Made by a program: the position numbers and the translations under genes. Below, one piece after another: positions 12,101-23,848 of a stretch of DNA of 64,000 nt. A model generated the notes under the pieces. The model ran no database searches. It saw nothing but the letters and a program-made list of their open reading frames with translations, and was not told the DNA's origin. Position 1 is the first letter of the stretch, and each line of letters begins with the position of its first letter. This stretch comes from Bidens hawaiensis (Eukaryota; Streptophyta; Magnoliopsida; Asterales; Asteraceae), in the NCBI GenBank assembly GCA_021521415.1, contig JAIQDT010007662.1:1-64000 (forward strand), read 5' to 3'.

Positions 12101-12785
12101 AATAATGTACACATTGTTGCCAAAATTAAAATCAAATAATTAATTATCAAATAAAATCCAAAATAATATTCCAAAATTTGTATAACCTATTTTTGTAAAG
12201 AATTAAAAAAAAAATAAAAAAGGATTGAAATCATTATTATGGATAATTAATTATAAAATAAAGGTTTAATTATATAACAAAGATGTATACAATTACCGTA
12301 AAGTTAATTTGAATTTGAATTAGGGAAAATAATTTGAAATTATTTTATAATTCTTTAATCAAAGAACTTAATCTTTTATTAAGGAATTAATATAAAAAGA
12401 ATTAGCAAAATATAAAACGATTTAGTATGAATGGTCAAATAGTAAATCCGGACGGAAATTTATTTAAGTTTTAACAAACCATATAAATTGTAATAATGAG
12501 ATAACTAAAATAAGTCAAACCATATAAAATAAAATATATATTTAAGTAATTAGATTGAAAAGTTTAATTAAGTTGTTCATTCGGTTATTTAAACAAATAA
12601 GGAAATTCAAACTATATAAATTGTATTAATGGGAAAATTAAATGTTTATATAATTTAAATTACTGTACATTATAGTCTTACAAATAAAAACTATACATGA
12701 ATATTCAAAAAAGAAAAATACATCAATACAAAAAAAATATGCATAAATCTTATAAACTAATGATCAATCCAGAAAATAGGTCATA
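9112..12785. other. AT-rich intergenic DNA with degenerate local repeats
   Basis: No gene is evident. Two local repeats stand out. A 45-bp phrase (tcctaccatggctagagctagtc...) occurs at about 9653-9695 and again at 9797-9840. A phrase of about 70 bp (atagtcaaagtccaactgtataa... then ttagaattcgaatttc) recurs near 11377-11450, 11620-11692 and, partly, 12017-12060. These look like decayed remnants of larger repeats; I cannot assign a family. Confidence 0.6.
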
Positions 12786-13316
12786 TGAGTCGGGACAATA
12801 ACATGAAATGATAAAGTCGAATATTAATTCATATTATGGAATATTTGAATTATAACTTATAACCCGAAAATTTGAATGCTCTTACCGGAAAAGCAAAATA
12901 GTGAGAATGACCATGGTATTTCAGATTTCTTTTTAGAATTTAAAGTGAAATTAGTTTGTATCAGTCGGGACATTGACATGAAATTATAAAGTAGAATATA
13001 AATGTTGATATTATGGAACATTTGATATTTAATTTATAACCGGAAAATTTGAATGTTTTACCGGAAAAAACAAATAATAATAATAACCATGGTATCTCAT
13101 ATCTTGATTTAGAAGGTAAAATGAAATATTCCTTACATCAGTCGGGACAATAACCTGAAATAATAAAGTTTTGTTATAACATTGATATTATGGAAGATTT
13201 GAATAATAATTTTTAATCGAAAAATTTAAATGGCCTTACCGGAAAAATGAAGTAGTGATATTGTCCATGGTATCTCCAATTTTTATTTAGAACCTAAAAG
13301 AACAACCTGTATAACA
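12786..13316 (+). repeat. Tandem repeat, about 176 bp, three copies
   Basis: Units begin at about 12786, 12961 and 13138, each opening with agtcgggacaat/attaacatgaaat. Each includes a centrally placed ttaccggaaaa and ends in a conserved ccatggtatctca segment. Spacing between gtcggg motifs is 175 and 177 bp. Copies are clearly diverged, and ccggaaa motifs continue in degraded form to about 13560. Confidence 0.8.
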
Positions 13317-14950
13317 AAAACACAGGAAAAATATAAAACTTGAAATAAATATAAAACAACTATTGTTATAGATAAAACACATCACCGAAAAACTTACCGG
13401 AAAAACGTAATAGCATCCACATATCAATTACATTGTCGTTTTTTATTCACAACGTAAACTGATTATAATAAAATCATATAACAATTAAAATCAAAATAAA
13501 AGGTTAGAGGAATACATTACCGGAAAGAAATATAGTCTTGCCGGAAATACATATATCAACAATCGGAAGTTTATTATAGAATATAACCTTACCGTGAAAC
13601 GACTAATACAAATCCAGATCTAGATGAAAAGAATATATGAGATGGTGGAAGAAGAATCTGGCTAGTAGAGAAAGAGAGAAAATATGTTTAGGGTAAAAAT
13701 TGTTAATTGTTAAGGTTTAAATATAGGGTAGGTGATGATTTGGCAAGAGTATGAAATGAAATTGGGAGTTGGCATTGAGGTGGCAATGATGTGGAGGGCC
13801 TAAAATGTTGACAAGTGGAAATTGTTGTTTGCTTTAATAGTATGTATAGATTACCTCTTAATTCAAGTATTTGGAAAAAAGTTATCATTTATTAGTAACT
13901 AAGATTCATATGTGTTTCATTTGAGTCACTAAATTGTTTGCAAAAGACTTATATGCTGGAACACTTGGGAAACTTGGTTACTATTCAGGGATGTTTTCCT
14001 TTTTCATATAAAGGTAGTTTTTTTATAAATAACTATTCTTATCTAGTATGATTATTATTTCAGTAATCATCAATTATGATTAAAAAGTTAGGAGTTACTG
14101 ACTTTCGTCCCGTTTCGTTTAAAGCTTTATTTTTCTTTCTAAACATAATTTATGGTCTTTTATATTTGTTTCCAGTTTGTTGATGATGATAATAAGTGTT
14201 ACTTGGAGCTGAACTACACTTTTGACCTCCAGAAAGACTGGGCCAAGTAGATTGAGATCGGGCCAAATTGGCCCAGTCTGTTTTTTTGTTTGTTGAATGT
14301 TAATAGTTTTGTCTTTGATGCCATATTTTGGTGTTTGAAGAAACAAGATTTTCCTCTAAAGGAATTAATCTCAAGCCTAGATCAAACTTGGTTCGTGAAG
14401 TCATAAGTCCTTTTTATATATAGTCATTTTCATTACTATCATGAGGTGACTCGCCAACTCGGGCTACCTCTATCACGAGCATGTTCACATGCTGAAACCA
14501 ACCATGAAAGCCTTGGATTTGTTTTCAATTCCAGTTTGTCTTTACTGTATGAGTTTATTATTTAACTGTGTTCAAAACCCTGAAACTTGAATCAATTCGA
14601 ATTTTATTTCCGAATTTATAAATCGGGTTAGCAACTCCTTCAAATATTGGAACTTTGCAATTCTGTATTCAAATCTATTTGAATTATCAAATTCAAGTTC
14701 TAAATTTAGGGTCAAATACAAAATAATGTTAACTTGGTTATTGACCTGGGTGGAACTATTGAAATTGTCTATAAACACATTTAACTTAAATGACAACATA
14801 AGTTGTTATATGTTTTTTGGGACGACAACATATTTCAAAATGTAAATAATAATGGTACGAAAACAAATGATTGTGAAACATAAAGATAAACCAAAATAAT
14901 ATTCAAATTACAATATTTGGAAACATAATCAAAAGTTGAAAATGTAAAAT
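13317..14950. other. Intergenic DNA, no gene recognised
   Basis: No coding signal can be supported. Since a Helitron helicase fragment ends at 14951 on the minus strand, part of this stretch may be the 3' region of that Helitron, but I could not find a convincing CTRR end with its hairpin. Confidence 0.5.
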
Positions 14951-15097
14951 TTATAAGATACTAAAGACTTCCTTATAAACCATATTTCTTGTTTTATTTG
15001 TAACTTTACATTCCTTGTCTAATATAAGCATGTTAACACCGTCCTACTCTTCATTCTTAATAAAGCAACATAAAGTTGTCCATGTGTAAACCCCGGG
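14951..15097 (-). pseudogene. Helitron PIF1-like helicase, C-terminal fragment
   Basis: Minus-strand reading from 15097 gives VFTHGQLYVAL (here VFTHGQLYVALLR), then after a 1-base loss VNMLILDKE, VTNKTRNMVYKEVF and a TAA at 14951-14953. These are the conserved last motifs of plant Helitron Rep/Hel helicases, which unwind DNA during rolling-circle transposition. The preceding motif, SLAIVGIYLE, lies on the far side of the inserted Tekay element (23849-23913). The fragment is short, frameshifted and interrupted, so it is dead. Confidence 0.8.
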
Positions 15098-15583
15098 TGT
15101 GTCATTCGTCAATTTTGGGTCTCGATTTGTATTCGTTTTATAATCTTTTATTGTATAAACCGACCCGTTTTGTAAACCGAAACCTTCGATGTAATCAAAA
15201 TGATAGATTTTATGTTACATTATTGTTTTATACTTGCTTTGTCTCAAAAACACCCTTTTCGGTCCCTAAAATGGCCTTAAAACGCTTAAAAACAACTCCG
15301 GGGGGGGGGGCAAAACTGCCAATTTTGAAAGTTCAGATTTTTCCCTTTGTGACCTTAGCCCCGCACTAAGATCAAATACCTTTAGGTAATTAGCAAAAAT
15401 GAACAATATTTGATTTGCTATATTTTGTTGTAATTCGTTGTATGAATATTGATATGTGACATTCTATTATTTATGTGAAATATAAATGAGTAGATTAAAT
15501 ATTAAACACTTTAATAGTGTCTTGTGTATTTGTCCAATAACGTCGCACCCGACATGTTCCACCGCCTTTGGTCGGGTGTGACA
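15098..15583 (+). repeat. 5' LTR of Tekay element, internally deleted
   Basis: A 486-bp LTR, tgtgtcattcgtc to gggtgtgaca. Compared with the 3' LTR it lacks about 1.9 kb between ctaagatcaa and aatacctttagg. The lost segment in the 3' LTR is bounded by gatcaa (about 21741) and cacaa (about 23634), so the break has 3 bp of microhomology (caa). An 11-G run at 15300-15310 replaces a 5-G run in the partner. Confidence 0.88.
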
Positions 15584-15586
15584 GAT

Positions 15587-15599
15587 TGGTATCAGAGCC
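15587..15599 (+). other. Primer binding site, initiator tRNA-Met type
   Basis: TGGTATCAGAGCC, three bases after the 5' LTR. This is the common plant PBS complementary to the 3' end of initiator methionine tRNA. Confidence 0.92.
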
Positions 15600-16493
15600 A
15601 TAAGACTATAAGATAGGTGGTTAGACGTAACGACCTAGTATAGTTTTGTTTTAGGGTCCTCATACGTGTGCTTATATGTGTTTACTTTTCTTGATTGTTC
15701 AATTACACTTGTTTATTTATAAACTTGTTTAAAATTCACCAATATCATAAATGTTCACATACACACACTTTCATAGTATACTCGAGGTTTCCTTACCTCA
15801 AAACGCAAAAAGTAGATCTCCATTGTGTTTTATGGATTACAAGATTAACTTGAATCCCGTTGTTTCAAATACCTTAAAGGTTGCGTTTATATCGGGTTTG
15901 TAGCCATCATAGAAAACGAGATATTATAAAACGACCATTTGATAAAAAGATTCCAAGAATCGAAGGTGATTTACTTACCTGGGATGCTTGGGTTATAGTG
16001 CTCGTTTTCTAGGTCACAAATCGTGTTATACATGTCAATACTTTAAGTAGTCGAATGCGAGCGTTCCGGTCGCCATCCTAATGTTTTGACATGACGTTGT
16101 ATCTCGATTTATTGTGTTATTATCGTTATTTGAGTCGAAAACATGAAAAAGTCGCGGTGGTTCGTGCACATGTTTGGACTCCAACGTGGTGTTTTTATAA
16201 AACTTTTAGTGTTGGAATACCAAATTATGGTGGTTCATGTACGATTTTTCCGACTCTACAAATCTCAAAATCTCAAATTTTCAAGCTTTGACCTCTCAAA
16301 AATCATTTACATTTGTTTTTGGATTATTATTTATATACAAAGTTTTATATTTTATCTAACACTAACATCTTCTCCTCAATAACTCTAGGATTCACAATCA
16401 AAAATTTAAACTTCATCTTATTTTATTTTATACACCCTCGTATTCATTTCTTTTTACCTCAAACTTATTCAAATTCTTTATAATCTTTTTAGC
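15600..16493 (+). other. Untranslated leader of Tekay element
   Basis: About 0.9 kb between PBS and gag with no coding signal, as is usual for this lineage. Confidence 0.6.
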
Positions 16494-17700
16494 ATGCCTC
16501 CACTAAGACCGCGCAAGAACTCCAACCGACGTATGGCTGCTTTTATCGTCAAGCAAATGGCCGCAGTGATTCCCGAACTTGTAACCCAAATCCAAGCTAC
16601 CCAACCTCCTCCACCCGTTGTTGCACCCGTTGAACCCAAAACCACATCCTACTTGTTTAAGCAATTTACAAGTGCTAACCCATCTGAGTTCCTTGGAACC
16701 ATCTGTGCGACTAATTTGTTGCAATGGTTTGAATCGATTGAGAGTGTGTTCCGACACAGCGAGTGTCCCGAAGCGAAAAAAATAAATTTCGCTTCGAGCA
16801 TGTTTAGAAAAACGGCTCTTACATGGTGGGGTAGTGTTATGCACCTCCAAGGTTCGGAAACGGCTATGGCTCTTCCATGGTCTGATTTAAAGGCACTCAT
16901 GATGAAGAAGTTTTGTCCCAAGCACGAGCTTCAAAAGCTCGAGGAGGAATTCTGGAACCTCAAGCAAGAAAGTGGTGAAAATGCCGCTTATTCACTTCGT
17001 TTCCATGAGCTAAGAATCCTTGTCCCTCACTTGGTTACCCCTACCGAATGTGAACTTGACAAATATATTGGGGGCCTACCAATACAAATCCGGGACTCAG
17101 TAATGAGTAGCAAACCCGTGAATCTTGAGGACGCTATCACTCTAGCCGGTGCACTATCGGAAAACCATGTGAAAGCGGGTACTCTAACCCTCAAGAAACC
17201 AAGTGAGAAAGCCAAGCCCGAGCCCGCACCACAAGCCAAGGTTTAACCCGAATCACAAGCCATTAACTACTCCAACTCTTCCCGTCACAACAACAACAAC
17301 AAGAAACATAAAACCAACTACCGAATCTATGCCGTTACCCAACCCAACCGCAACAACAAACTCAAGCTCCACCACAAACCCGAAGACCTTATACCGGTAC
17401 CGCCCCGCTATGCAACACTTGCCAACTTCACCACCCACCAAACACGCATTTCCGCCATTGTACCATTTGCAACCAACTTGGCCATCTTAACCCTACATGC
17501 CGATCAGACCAACGAACCCAACCTAACCAACCTAACCAACCCAACCAGCCAAGAACCTTTCCCCAAAATTCCCAAAACCGTTATGCACCCTACCCACAAA
17601 ACCAACCCCAACAACCCCGAGCTTGCTTCAATTGCGGTGATCCTAACCATTTCCGCAACAATTGTCCTCGCCTCGCTTTTGCTAACCAAACCATGACCGT
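16494..17700 (+). pseudogene. Tekay gag
   Basis: An open frame of 250 codons (16494-17246) begins MPPLRPRKNSNRR and holds the retrotransposon gag core: FLGTICATNLLQWFESIE, RKTALTWWGSVM and FWNLKQESGENAAYSLRF. It ends early in a frameshift. The nucleocapsid zinc knuckle CFNCGDPNHFRNNC is at about 17624-17665 in another frame, after a Pro/Thr/Asn-rich spacer, so gag was once about 400 residues. Gag forms the virus-like particle and packages the RNA. The chosen ATG is the first after the leader and gives the basic N-terminus typical of Tekay gag. Confidence 0.85.
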
Positions 17701-17859
17701 TCCTTACTACCAAACTCAAGCTTACCAAGTTCAAACCTACCAACCCCAACTTCCAAAACTCAATGCACCACTCATCCAACCAATCCAAGCTATACAAGCA
17801 CCACCTCCACCTCAACAACAAGCACCTCAAGTCAACCATGGCAATCAAAGTCGAGATTT

Positions 17860-18342
17860 ATGATGAATGCAAATCAAGCTCAAGTGGCAAACGATGTCAT
17901 GAACGGTATCTTTTTGGTGAACCATCATTTGGCTTCTATTTTATTTGATACTGGTGCCGATAGAAGTTTTATTTCTTTGAAATTTGAGTCAAAACTTGCT
18001 ATGCCTCGAACTAAGCTTTCCCGACCATTTTCTGTTGAAGTCGCCAATGGCAATTCTATCACCATAAATTCCGTCGTCCGCGATTGCTCTCTCATCCTTT
18101 CCAAGAATAAATTCTCCATCGATCTCATCCCGATTAAAATGGGAAGTTTCGATGTCATAGTAGGCATGGATTGGTTATCTTTGCACCGTGCCGAAGTTGT
18201 TTGTTTCGATAAATTCATTCGCATTCCGCTTGTCAATGGTAAAATTATTAAAGTTTTCGGCAACGCAACTTCTAGAAGACCAATCTCATGTCGTGCGCTC
18301 AAACGCAAAAGTACTTACGCCAAAAGTATGTCCCGTTTTTAA
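17860..18342 (+). pseudogene. Tekay aspartic protease
   Basis: This frame carries ILFDTGADRSFIS, the DTGA active-site motif of retroelement aspartic proteases, and DVIVGMDWLSLHRA about 70 residues later, the matching conserved C-terminal motif. The protease would cleave the Gag-Pol polyprotein. The frame differs from both gag and RT, so the polyprotein cannot be made. Confidence 0.85.
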
Positions 18343-19240
18343 CTCTCACGGTGATAAAAGACAAAAAGGAAAGGAAAATCCAAGATATTTCCATTGTTAG
18401 TGATTTCCTCGACGTCTTTCCCGATGATGTCACCAGCCTTCCACCCGTTCGTATGATTGAAATTAGAATCGATCTTGTGCCCGGCGCGATGCCCGTGGCC
18501 AGGGCTCCTTATCGTTTAGCCCTGTCGGAAATGCAAGAATTGTCGAACCAACTCGAAGAAATTTCTGAGAAAGGCTTCATTCGTCCTAGCTCTTTTCCTT
18601 GGGGCGCTCCCGTTCTCTTAGTGAAAAAGAAGGATGGTTCGTTTCGTATGTGCATCGATTACCAAGAGCTTAACAAACTCACTATCAAAAATCGTTATCC
18701 TTTGCCACGAATCGACGACCTATTCGACCAACTCCAAGGCACAACGTGTTTCTCAAAAATCGATCTTCGATCGGGATATCTTCAATTGCGTGTTCGCGAA
18801 GAAGACATTCCTAAAACCGGTTTCCGTACGCTATATGGACATTTTGAATTTTTGGTTATGCCCTTCGGGTTAACAAATTCACCTGCGGTATTTATGGACC
18901 TCATGAACCGTGTTTGCAAACCATTCCTTGATAAATTCGTTATTGTCTTCATTGATGACAACCTTATATTTTCTAAATCCAAAGCCTAACATGAGCATCA
19001 TTTGCGTTCCATTCTCGAGCTCCTTAGAAACGAACGACTCTACGCCAAATTCTCCAAATCTGAATTTTGGCTCGAGGAAGTTCAATTTTTGGGACATATC
19101 GTAAACAACAAAGGTATTCATGTTGATCCCGCTAAAATTGAGGCCATTAAGGATTGGAAAACTCCAATGACTCCCACGGAAATTCGATCCTTCCTTGGTT
19201 TGGCCGGGCATTATCGGCGTTTCATTCGGAATTATCCAAG
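18343..19240 (+). pseudogene. Tekay reverse transcriptase
   Basis: RT motifs run in order: [86 protein letters not shown] and the catalytic box [11 protein letters not shown] (FIDDILIYSKS in typical members). A TAA at 18987-18989 cuts the protein; the frame resumes at about 19002 with [18 protein letters not shown] and [10 protein letters not shown], then [16 protein letters not shown] further frameshift lies near 19235. Confidence 0.88.
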
Positions 19241-19763
19241 ATCTCTTTGCCTCTTACCTCCCTCACCCATAAAGGAAAACCATTCGATTGGGGTTCGAAG
19301 CAAGAGGAAGCCTTTTGTACTCTCAAGGACATGCTTTGCAATGCTTCTGTTTCAACCCTTCCCAACGGAAACAACGATTTTTGATGTGATGCATCTCATA
19401 AAGGTCTTGGTTGTGTTCTCATGCAACGAGGTCAAGTCATCTCTTACGCATCAAGGCAACTTAAGGTCAACGAGAACAATTATACGACTCACGTCTCGAA
19501 CTTGGTGCCGTCGTTTTCTCTCTCAAAATCTGGAGACATTACCTTTATGGTATAAAAGTTTACAATATATTTTTGACCAAAAATATCTCAACATGAGACA
19601 GCGACGATGGGCCGAATTACTTAGTGATTACGATTGCGGAATTCGCTACCATCCCGGCAAAGCGAATGTTGTCGCTGATGCCCTAAGTCTAAAGGTTAAT
19701 GTTAAATCCGTCCTACTTCTAAGCGTTGTTGTTCAAACTGATCTTCAAATCCGTATCTTCCAA
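19241..19763 (+). pseudogene. Tekay RNase H
   Basis: RNase H motifs are scattered over three frames: [28 protein letters not shown] (near 19386-19460; longer than quoted elsewhere because it is a degenerate stretch), then [19 protein letters not shown] and [14 protein letters not shown] near 19690. An in-frame TGA at 19382-19384 precedes the CDAS motif. The domain ends where the Cassandra LTR is inserted. Confidence 0.82.
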
Positions 19764-20019
19764 TGTGACATTCCACATCGGTTGGGAAGGAGAACCAAGC
19801 CTTCTTTACAAGAAGGTGGATACCTTCCCCATCATAACGCGTTTTGGGCGCTTAATGGTAGTGGATGAGAGGAGAACCCCACAGTTAAGCGTGCTCAGGT
19901 GGGAGAAGTATGAGGATGGGTGACCACTTGGGCAACCAAAAGCAAATCCGTGAGGTGATGGTGGTACGTCCCGGCCAAAGCGGACAATATTATGGTGCGG
20001 TGGTAGCTGGGCTGTTACA
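19764..20019 (+). mobile_element. Solo Cassandra-type LTR (TRIM) with 5S rRNA-like core
   Basis: This 256-bp segment starts TGTGACATTCCACATCGG and ends gggctgTTACA, with the phrases gggaaggagaaccaagc and ggccaaagcggacaatatt that mark Cassandra terminal-repeat elements. Its centre (about 19872-19931) is 5S rRNA-like: cacagttaagcgtgctcagg and aggatgggtgacc match the 3' half of plant 5S rRNA including box A and box C of the internal promoter. Flanks tccaa (19759-19763) and tctaa (20020-20024) are a target duplication with one mismatch. Cassandra elements have no coding capacity and move using other elements' proteins. Confidence 0.88.
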
Positions 20020-21180
20020 TCTAAGCTCAACGTACCTCCATTGAAGAAGATAACATGTATGACGAAATGTCACGTGGATCCGAACTTCAACTCGAAACCA
20101 AATCCGATGGTATTTTGTATTTTCTTAATCGGTTATGGGTTCCCAATCCCGATGATCTTCGTACTTGTATACTCGACGAGGCTCACAATTCGCGGTATTC
20201 TGTTCATCCAGGTGCGGATAAGATGTACTTCGATCTTCGTGCTACCTTTTGGTGGCCAGGTATGAAAAAGGACGTAGCATTGTTTGTATCAAAATGTCTT
20301 ACTTGCTCAAAAGTCAAATCTGAACATCAAAGACCTTTTGGTCTACTCGAACAACCACCGATTCCCATTTGGAAATGGGAATACATTGCAATGGACTTAT
20401 CACTAAATTACCCAACACCCAAAAAGGAAACAATAGTATTTGGGTGATCATCGATCGTTTGATCAAATCCGCACATTTCATTTCGATTCGCGAGAAGTAT
20501 TCTGTCGATCGGCTTGCTCAAATCTATGTTCGGGAAATTGTGTGCCGACACGGTTTACCATTGACTATCATCTCCGATCGCGATGCTCGTTTTATCTCTC
20601 ATTTTTGGCGATCGCTTCAAGAAGCCTTGGGAACACGTCTCGATCTTAGCAATGCTTATCATCCTCAAACAGACGGTCAATCCGAACGTACGATTCAAAC
20701 ACTCGGGATATGCTACGAGTGTGTGTTCTTGATTTCGGTGGGAATTGGGATTCTCACATTCCGTTCATTGAGTTCTCGTATAATAAAAGTTATCATTCTA
20801 GTATTGAGATGGCTCCTTTTGAAGCTCTTTATAGTCGTAAATGTCGTTCCCCGATTAGTTAAAACGAAATCAGTGAAGCTCAAATCACGGGACCTGAAAT
20901 GGTACAAGAAGCCACCGATGTGATCGATCAAATCCGTAAGAACCTCCTAGCCACTAGAAGTCGTCAAAAGAGTTACGCCAACAAACGGCGAAAACCTATC
21001 GAATTTAATGTTGACGATCTTGTCCTTCTAAAAGTATCTTCTTGAAAGGGGGTAGTCCATTTTGGAAAGAAGAGTAATCTAGCTCCTCGTTTTGTTGGTC
21101 CTTTCAAAATTCTTGAACGTGTTGGGAAAGTAGCTTATCGACTCAAACTACCGCAAGAACTTGTCGGTGTTCATCCGACA
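20020..21180 (+). pseudogene. Tekay integrase
   Basis: After the Cassandra insertion, integrase is read as ILDEAHNSRYSVHPGADKMY, WWPGMKKDVALFVSKCLTC (zinc-binding part), then MDL and, in a shifted frame from about 20400, [29 protein letters not shown] and [16 protein letters not shown]. The Asp, Asp and Glu of the DDE triad are present but split over two frames, and another frameshift follows near 20700. The C-terminal part FNVDDLVLLKVSS then hits a TGA near 21044. Confidence 0.86.
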
Positions 21181-21438
21181 TTTCATGTTTCGAATCTTAA
21201 AAAGTGCTTAGCCGAGGGTAATCTCCATATACCTCTTGACGAAGTACATGTCAATGAGTCGATGATCATAGTCGAACGACCCGTTGAAATCATGGATCGC
21301 AACGAGAAGAGAACCAAGCGTAGTCGTATTCGGTTAGTCAAAGTTCAATGGGAATCACGGCGTGGCGCGGAATTCACTTGGGAACGAGAAGACGCAATGA
21401 AGGAGAAGTATCCACATTTGTTTGCATCATCATCTTAA
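21181..21438 (+). pseudogene. Tekay chromodomain tail
   Basis: The frame reads [34 protein letters not shown], then [19 protein letters not shown] and ends [11 protein letters not shown] with TAA at 21436-21438. This type of chromodomain, directly before the polypurine tract, defines the Tekay group. Confidence 0.85.
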
Positions 21439-21460
21439 TTTTGGGACTAAATTTCCTAAA

Positions 21461-21471
21461 GTAGGGGATTC
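21461..21471 (+). other. Polypurine tract of Tekay element
   Basis: gtaggggattc, directly before the TGTGACATTC that starts the 3' LTR. Confidence 0.75.
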
Positions 21472-23843
21472 TGTGACATTCGTCAATTTCGGGTCTCGAT
21501 TTGTATTCGTTTTGTAATCTTTTATTATGTAAACCGACCCGTTTTGTAAACCGAAACCTTCGATATAATCAAAATGATGGATTTTATGTTACATTATTGT
21601 TTTATACTTGTCGGGTCTCAAAAACACACTTTTCGGTCTCTAAAATGGCCTTAAAACGCTTAAAAACAACTCGGGGGCCAAAACTGCCAATTTTTAAAGT
21701 TCAGATTTTTCCCTTAGTGACCTTAGCGCCGCGCTAAGATCAAGGGGCAGACACCTTAGTGCCGCGCTAAGGGAGGTCTGCACAGAAATCGTTTTTTTGT
21801 TTTTTTTATGCAAACATGCGACTTAAACCAACCCATTTTCATGCAAGACTCTTTATGCTTGACCCTTTCAACTTACCCTATATATACATGACCATTTCCT
21901 TTATTTTACACCTACTCATACTCCAAATACTCTCTTAAATTCAAAGATCTAAAGGTTGTTTTTAGTGTTCTTGAATGTTTGACTTCCAAAAGTCAAACTA
22001 TGTTAAATCTTTCATTTTAATTATCTTATATAGTCTTGTTAATACTTGAATATGGTGGCACAACATATATATAATACACACCCCTTGTTACCTTTGGTAG
22101 TTACTTCTCCGACTCCGGTTGGTTAAGTTTCGGACTTCGTAAGGCAAGGCTTCATGTAGGACTTTCGTGGTCCTTGATATATATACACTTATATAACTTG
22201 TTTGCATATATTAATCATGTTTAATTTCTGCTCATTTTAGTTTGTACATCATATTTATAAAGTTCCATGGTTATGGGTTTGTAGAGACTAGATTCGGTTT
22301 AACCTTAAATAGTCCAAACCGTAAACCGAACTTGTTTGCTAGTTTTGTTAAATAATTGTTTTAAACATGCTTTATGTTAGATTTAAGTTTCTAAAATCAT
22401 TTTACAGGTTCTTTGATATTTGGGCATGCGGAAACCATCTAGGAACTTATTGTGAGATGGAAACCGAACCAAACCGGTTTTCACTCGCTTAAGACACACA
22501 AGTGTGTTTTTAGCTATCAAGACTTGTAGATTTCTTTAAAAATCATTTATAAACTGATTTTAATTATTTTCTTAAGTACTTGGAAATGTTGGATCCAACT
22601 TGATCTCATAACAAAGTTTGGACCGACAAAACCGAACACTCGCTTAACGTGCGTTGTTAGTTCTAAAACAATAGAACTACATACTTGTTTAAGTATTATT
22701 ATTATTATGAGTTATCTCATGACATTTAATATTTTGGAAAGTTGACTTTGGGTTTGACCAATTATCAAGACCCGAACATTCAACCCGAACACTTGATAAA
22801 AACACGTTTTAGTATCTTATCATAAAGGGACTTGCATTCTTGCATTTTTACCCACCTTATTACTTAACATAGGTTGAGTAAATATTAAGGATAGATACTT
22901 TAACCCGGTTTCGAGCAAACTTACATTTTTAAAGGACTATTGTTATAATTTCTTAATTATTTACATTTTAAACCTTAAACTTTAATTGTTTACATTTCAC
23001 ATTATATATTTTACTTAAATACTTTTAAGACAACATTTCTAATTCAATACTTTCGTTTATTTAGGCTTTGCTCGTTAAACCTCGTCATACAGGTTAATCT
23101 TCAAATCACCAATCTTTCAAGTTTATTACTTGAACGTGAGTACTTTCATACCCCGTTTTCCATCTTTCGTTTTGGGGTGATATTTCATACTTATTCAACT
23201 AAATGCTTTATTCTTGAATCTCAACCCACAAACGTTATTGTATACTTAAATAATTGCTCGATTTGGTGTTCAATGATTATATGCCTATGCGTTTATCGCT
23301 TTTGGTTGGTGGAACTATAAAATCCTACTCTATTTGGCAACACCTTATAGCAAGGTGTCGTTAACGTAATGCAATTAACGATAACTATAAAATCCTAGAC
23401 TATTTGGCATCCCCTTATAGCTAGGTGTCGCTAATGTGTTTAGCGATATCTATTTGTCCAAGTTATTGCTTTTATTTATTGTTTCGTATACAAGATTGTG
23501 GCCTTTTGGTACTATATACTATTATGCTCAAACTTATGAATTGCTCACCAACCTTTGTGTTGATAAACTTTATTTTAAGAAATGTTACAGGTTTTCATCT
23601 AGGTTGATTGTGGAGCTTGAAGAAAACGTCACAAATACCTTTAGGATATTAGCAAAAATGAACAATATTTGATTTGCTATATTTTGTTGTATTTCGTTGT
23701 ATGAATATTGTTATGTGACATTCTATGATTTATGTGATATTTAAATGAGTTGATTAAATACTAAACACTTTAATAGTGTCTTGTGTATTTGTCCAATCAC
23801 GTCGCACCCCGGCATGTTCCGCCGCCTTTGGTCGGGGTGTACA
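21472..23843 (+). repeat. 3' LTR of Tekay element, full length
   Basis: A 2372-bp LTR from TGTGACATTCGTC to cggggtgtACA. It preserves the 1.9 kb missing from the 5' LTR, including a TATA-like cctatatatacatg near 21878-21891 and a pair of direct repeats (aactataaaatcct...cttatagcaaggtgtcg) at about 23308-23360 and 23380-23432. Confidence 0.88.
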
Positions 23844-23848
23844 CCGGG

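Larger units (their letters stand above)
15098..23843 (+). mobile_element. Tekay-type Ty3/gypsy element, complete ends, inactive
   Basis: Both LTRs start TGTG and end ACA, and the element is flanked by identical 5-bp target duplications ccggg (15093-15097 and 23844-23848). Order: 5' LTR, PBS, gag, protease, RT, RNase H, integrase, chromodomain, polypurine tract, 3' LTR. The chromodomain ending [11 protein letters not shown] puts it in the Tekay group. Every coding domain has stops or frameshifts, and a solo Cassandra LTR sits between RNase H and integrase. It landed in a Helitron helicase fragment. The two LTRs differ by roughly 30 changes over the 480 bp they share, pointing to an old insertion. 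Confidence 0.9.

Noticed and set aside
9112..12785. Possible host gene in the AT-rich stretch
   Set aside because: No frame above about 70 codons and no motif; composition is typical of decayed repeat DNA.
12786..13316. Centromeric satellite
   Set aside because: Only three diverged copies; period alone is not enough.
15076..15369. Open frame of 97 codons at the 5' LTR of the Tekay element, and a similar one at 21501-21737
   Set aside because: Both are chance frames within LTR sequence; there is no family match and the frame is disrupted by the G-run difference.
19872..19931. Functional 5S rRNA gene
   Set aside because: Only the 3' half resembles 5S rRNA and it lies in a Cassandra-type LTR with TG/CA ends and a target duplication.
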